Assembly (NCBI RefSeq): GCF_018207095.1
Contig: NZ_QOCZ01000005.1
Span: 39,285 to 103,284 of the forward strand
Length of the DNA stretch: 64,000 nt
Source: Nocardiopsis sp. MG754419
GTDB lineage: Bacteria; Actinomycetota; Actinomycetes; Streptosporangiales; Streptosporangiaceae
Reading direction: 5' to 3'
The notes beneath the pieces are model-generated. The model worked only from the letters and a program-made list of their open reading frames with translations, made no database searches and had not been told where the DNA came from. The stretch's first letter is position 1; every line of letters starts with the position of its first letter. Made by a program: the position numbers and the translations under genes. Of the stretch, positions 61,973-64,000 are shown in pieces.

Positions 61973-64000
61973 TCAGCCTCGGGCGAGGGTGATCACCGGG
62001 GAGGTCCACTCCTCCCAGTGGTCGGCGTTGTCGGGGTCGCCGAGCGCCTTCAGGGCCCGGACCTCCAGGCGGTAGTCACCGTCGCGCACGTCGGTGACCC
62101 GACCACGGGTGTCGGTCACGGTGCCGTCCCAGGCGTAGGCGAAGAAGGCCGTGGGGGTGGCGCTGCGGTTGACGTGGTCGATCGACACGGCGATGTCGCG
62201 CTCCGGGTGGACCGGACGTCCCGTGCGTTCGTCGACCACGGTCATCCTCAGCTTGGAGACGTGGTGGTCGAAGTGCGCGATCACGTACGGCACGTCGGGC
62301 AGACCGTCCACCCAGCCCAGGGTGTAGGCCTCACCGTCGGGTCGGTTCTCGTAGCTTCCACCGTTGCCGGCGCAGTCCAGCCCGAAGAACGCCTCGCACT
62401 CCGTGATCCTCGTCAGCCACGGCAGGTCGTGCGTGACACCCGCGTCGTCGGTGATCGGGGTCATGGCCTCGATCGCCTGGTAGTCGCCGTTGTAGGCGGC
62501 GTAGGGAACGCGGTGGGACACGGGATCGCCCGAGCCATCGGTCGCGGACACCTTGACGTAGCCGCCGTAGATCATCTGGTCGAACTCGTCGGCCGGAGGG
62601 GTGACGGTCACGTCGACCGAGACCGAGCCGCCGGCCGGCACGGTCACCTCGTCCGCGCTGAAGACGGCCTCGGCGTAGGCGTCGTTGAAGTCCGGCGCGA
62701 ACGTGTCGCCATGCGTGCCCAGGGCGGGCTCGTGCTCGATCGCGTAGGTGGCCTCGGCGTCGCCGTCGTTGGTGATGGTGACGGTCTCGGTCACCGGACC
62801 CTCGGTGGCGCCCAGGCTGAGCTTGCCGGGGGTCAGCGCGGTCGTGGACAGCACCGTTCCGGGGATGTCGAGCATGCCGGCGCCCTGGCGGTGGACGTTG
62901 TCCAGCGCGTCCAGGTCCGGGTTGCCCCACCACGCGGTCGGGTCCGCGGAGTTCTGCAGCACGTCCCGGACGTCGTGGGCGTCCAGGTCCGGTCGGGTCT
63001 CCAGGAGCAGCGCGACGCCGCCCGCGACGTGCGGTGACGACATCGAGGTGCCGCTGACCGTCGCGTAACCGCCCTTGGCCATCGGGTAGGTGGAGTTGAT
63101 CAGACCGCCGGGGGCACCGATGTCGGGCTTCAGGGACAGGTCGGCCGCTAGCCCGTAGGAGCTGAAGCTGCTGATGAGGCCACCGGTCGGGTTGGGGATC
63201 GTGGTCTCCTCACCGGTCCAGGTGAGGGTGACGGACTCCCCGCCCTCCAGGAGCTCCAGGAGGTGGGCGCCGGCCTCGTCGGAGACGCCGACGGAGAACG
63301 CGTCGCGGTCGACGATGCCGCCGCCCGCGAACATGCCGGGCAGGTTGTTGTAGATCACGACACCGGTGGCGCCCGCGTCGACGGCGGCGTCGTACTTCTC
63401 GGTGAAGGTGCACTCACCGCGGACCATCAGCGCGGTCCTGCCCTCGGGGTCGCCCTCCAGTTCGTCGCCCGCGGCCAGGCAGCCCCGGCCCACGTGCACG
63501 AGTTCGTCCGTCTCACCGGAGGTGGGCGGCGGCGTCGCGTCGTCCATCTCCATGTAGGCGACGGTCTCGCCGCTCTGGGTGACCTCGGCGGCGGCCGCGC
63601 GGATGTGGGTGTTGTCGTAGGCGGCCACACCGATGACGTGCTCGCCCAGGCCGGGCGCGCCCGCCGAGTACAGGCCGGTGGCGCCCTCGTTGCCGATGGA
63701 GGCGACCACGACCATGCCCTCGTCGACCAGACGGTCGGAGGCGACCGCGGTCGGGTACTGCGGCCAGGAGTGGGCGGAGCCGACGCTCATGTTGAGCACG
63801 TCCATGTCGTCGGCGAGCGCCTGCTCCATCGCCGCGATCATGACGTCGGACGTGGTGGAGCCGGTGCAGCCGAACACCTTGTAGGCGCCGAACACGACGT
63901 CGGGCGCCACACCGGAGACCTCGCCCTCGGCGCCGACGATGCCGGCGACGTGGGTGCCGTGACCGTTGCAGTCCTGGGGGTCGTCGTCGGGGGCCGGGTG
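61973..64000 (-). CDS. Subtilisin-like (S8) serine protease with PA domain, 5' end missing
   Basis: The C-terminal 675 residues of a secreted S8 peptidase; the N-terminus with the catalytic Asp lies beyond the window. The catalytic His lies in CNGHGTHVAGIVG just inside the edge. A PA domain is inserted (about VRGECTFTEKYDAAVDAGA to GVVIYNNLPGMFAGG). The catalytic Ser lies in GTSMSSPHVAGGVALLL. A C-terminal Fn3-like beta domain starts near LSLGATEGPVTETVTITN. The layout is that of lactocepin/cucumisin-type proteases. Likely extracellular protein degradation. Confidence 0.92.
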   Translation of the reverse strand, partial: HPAPDDDPQDCNGHGTHVAGIVGAEGEVSGVAPDVVFGAYKVFGCTGSTTSDVMIAAMEQALADDMDVLNMSVGSAHSWPQYPTAVASDRLVDEGMVVVASIGNEGATGLYSAGAPGLGEHVIGVAAYDNTHIRAAAAEVTQSGETVAYMEMDDATPPPTSGETDELVHVGRGCLAAGDELEGDPEGRTALMVRGECTFTEKYDAAVDAGATGVVIYNNLPGMFAGGGIVDRDAFSVGVSDEAGAHLLELLEGGESVTLTWTGEETTIPNPTGGLISSFSSYGLAADLSLKPDIGAPGGLINSTYPMAKGGYATVSGTSMSSPHVAGGVALLLETRPDLDAHDVRDVLQNSADPTAWWGNPDLDALDNVHRQGAGMLDIPGTVLSTTALTPGKLSLGATEGPVTETVTITNDGDAEATYAIEHEPALGTHGDTFAPDFNDAYAEAVFSADEVTVPAGGSVSVDVTVTPPADEFDQMIYGGYVKVSATDGSGDPVSHRVPYAAYNGDYQAIEAMTPITDDAGVTHDLPWLTRITECEAFFGLDCAGNGGSYENRPDGEAYTLGWVDGLPDVPYVIAHFDHHVSKLRMTVVDERTGRPVHPERDIAVSIDHVNRSATPTAFFAYAWDGTVTDTRGRVTDVRDGDYRLEVRALKALGDPDNADHWEEWTSPVITLARG

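Overview
The window is chromosomal DNA from a high-GC actinobacterium. The reasons are very GC-rich third codon positions, frequent GTG starts, leaderless-looking genes (TANNNT hexamer about 7 nt before the start), actinobacterial marker genes (NdgR, CofC/FbiD, DUF3152, DUF3105, DUF3515), and a gene order that follows the Streptomyces ilv-leu-gltX-ndgR-hup-gpsA-ddl-thiL-recG-coaD-rnc-smc core. My guess is a Nocardiopsis- or Streptomonospora-like organism; the sequence does not prove this. I see no insertion sequence, integrase, prophage or CRISPR array.

Layout. 1-3864: acetolactate synthase large subunit (3' end), ilvN, ilvC, serA. 3994-7154: a glycosyltransferase cassette with two small companions. 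7155-12300: leuB, ilvE and cimA, with long regulatory spacers. 12301-15900: a UgpA-UgpE-UgpB-type ABC transporter without its ATPase. 16033-17418 (minus): Rieske lipoprotein and DUF3152 protein. 17565-21385: FAH-family hydrolase, SGNH hydrolase, gltX, tRNA-Gln and two identical tRNA-Glu genes. 21432-24374 (minus): TetR regulator and an EphD-type hydrolase/reductase fusion. 24472-27354: ndgR (minus) divergent from leuCD. 27714-33241: hup, cofC (minus), acyltransferase, gpsA, a PLP lyase, ddl. 33395-40412 (minus): cydA, cydB, cydD, cydC and an EI24 membrane protein. 40644-45351: DUF305/DUF3105 pair, DUF3515, Lrp-type RAM protein, thiL, a CBM2-like membrane protein, rpmB. 45758-57427: recG, rsmD, coaD, yceD, rpmF, rnc, mutM, acyP, a coiled-coil protein, smc. 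57594-64000: a small membrane protein, an osmoprotectant ABC operon (minus) and the 3' part of a PA-domain subtilase (minus).

Branched-chain amino acid synthesis dominates the first 27 kb: citramalate synthase, acetolactate synthase, KARI, leuB, leuCD and ilvE are nearly the complete set. Two control layers can be read. A 15-bp palindrome of the form TCTCG-N6-TGAGA occurs before the leuB region (twice), before cimA, and in degenerate form between ndgR and leuC, which is what an NdgR regulon should look like. The cimA leader also encodes a 13-residue peptide with consecutive Val-Val-Ile-Ile codons, followed by a rho-independent terminator, a classic attenuator layout.

Other regulatory reads: a long near-perfect BlaI/MecI-like palindrome in front of cydA, a TetR-type operator inside a well-spaced promoter upstream of ephD, mutually exclusive hairpins in the serA leader, and an operator plus structured leader before the ugp genes.
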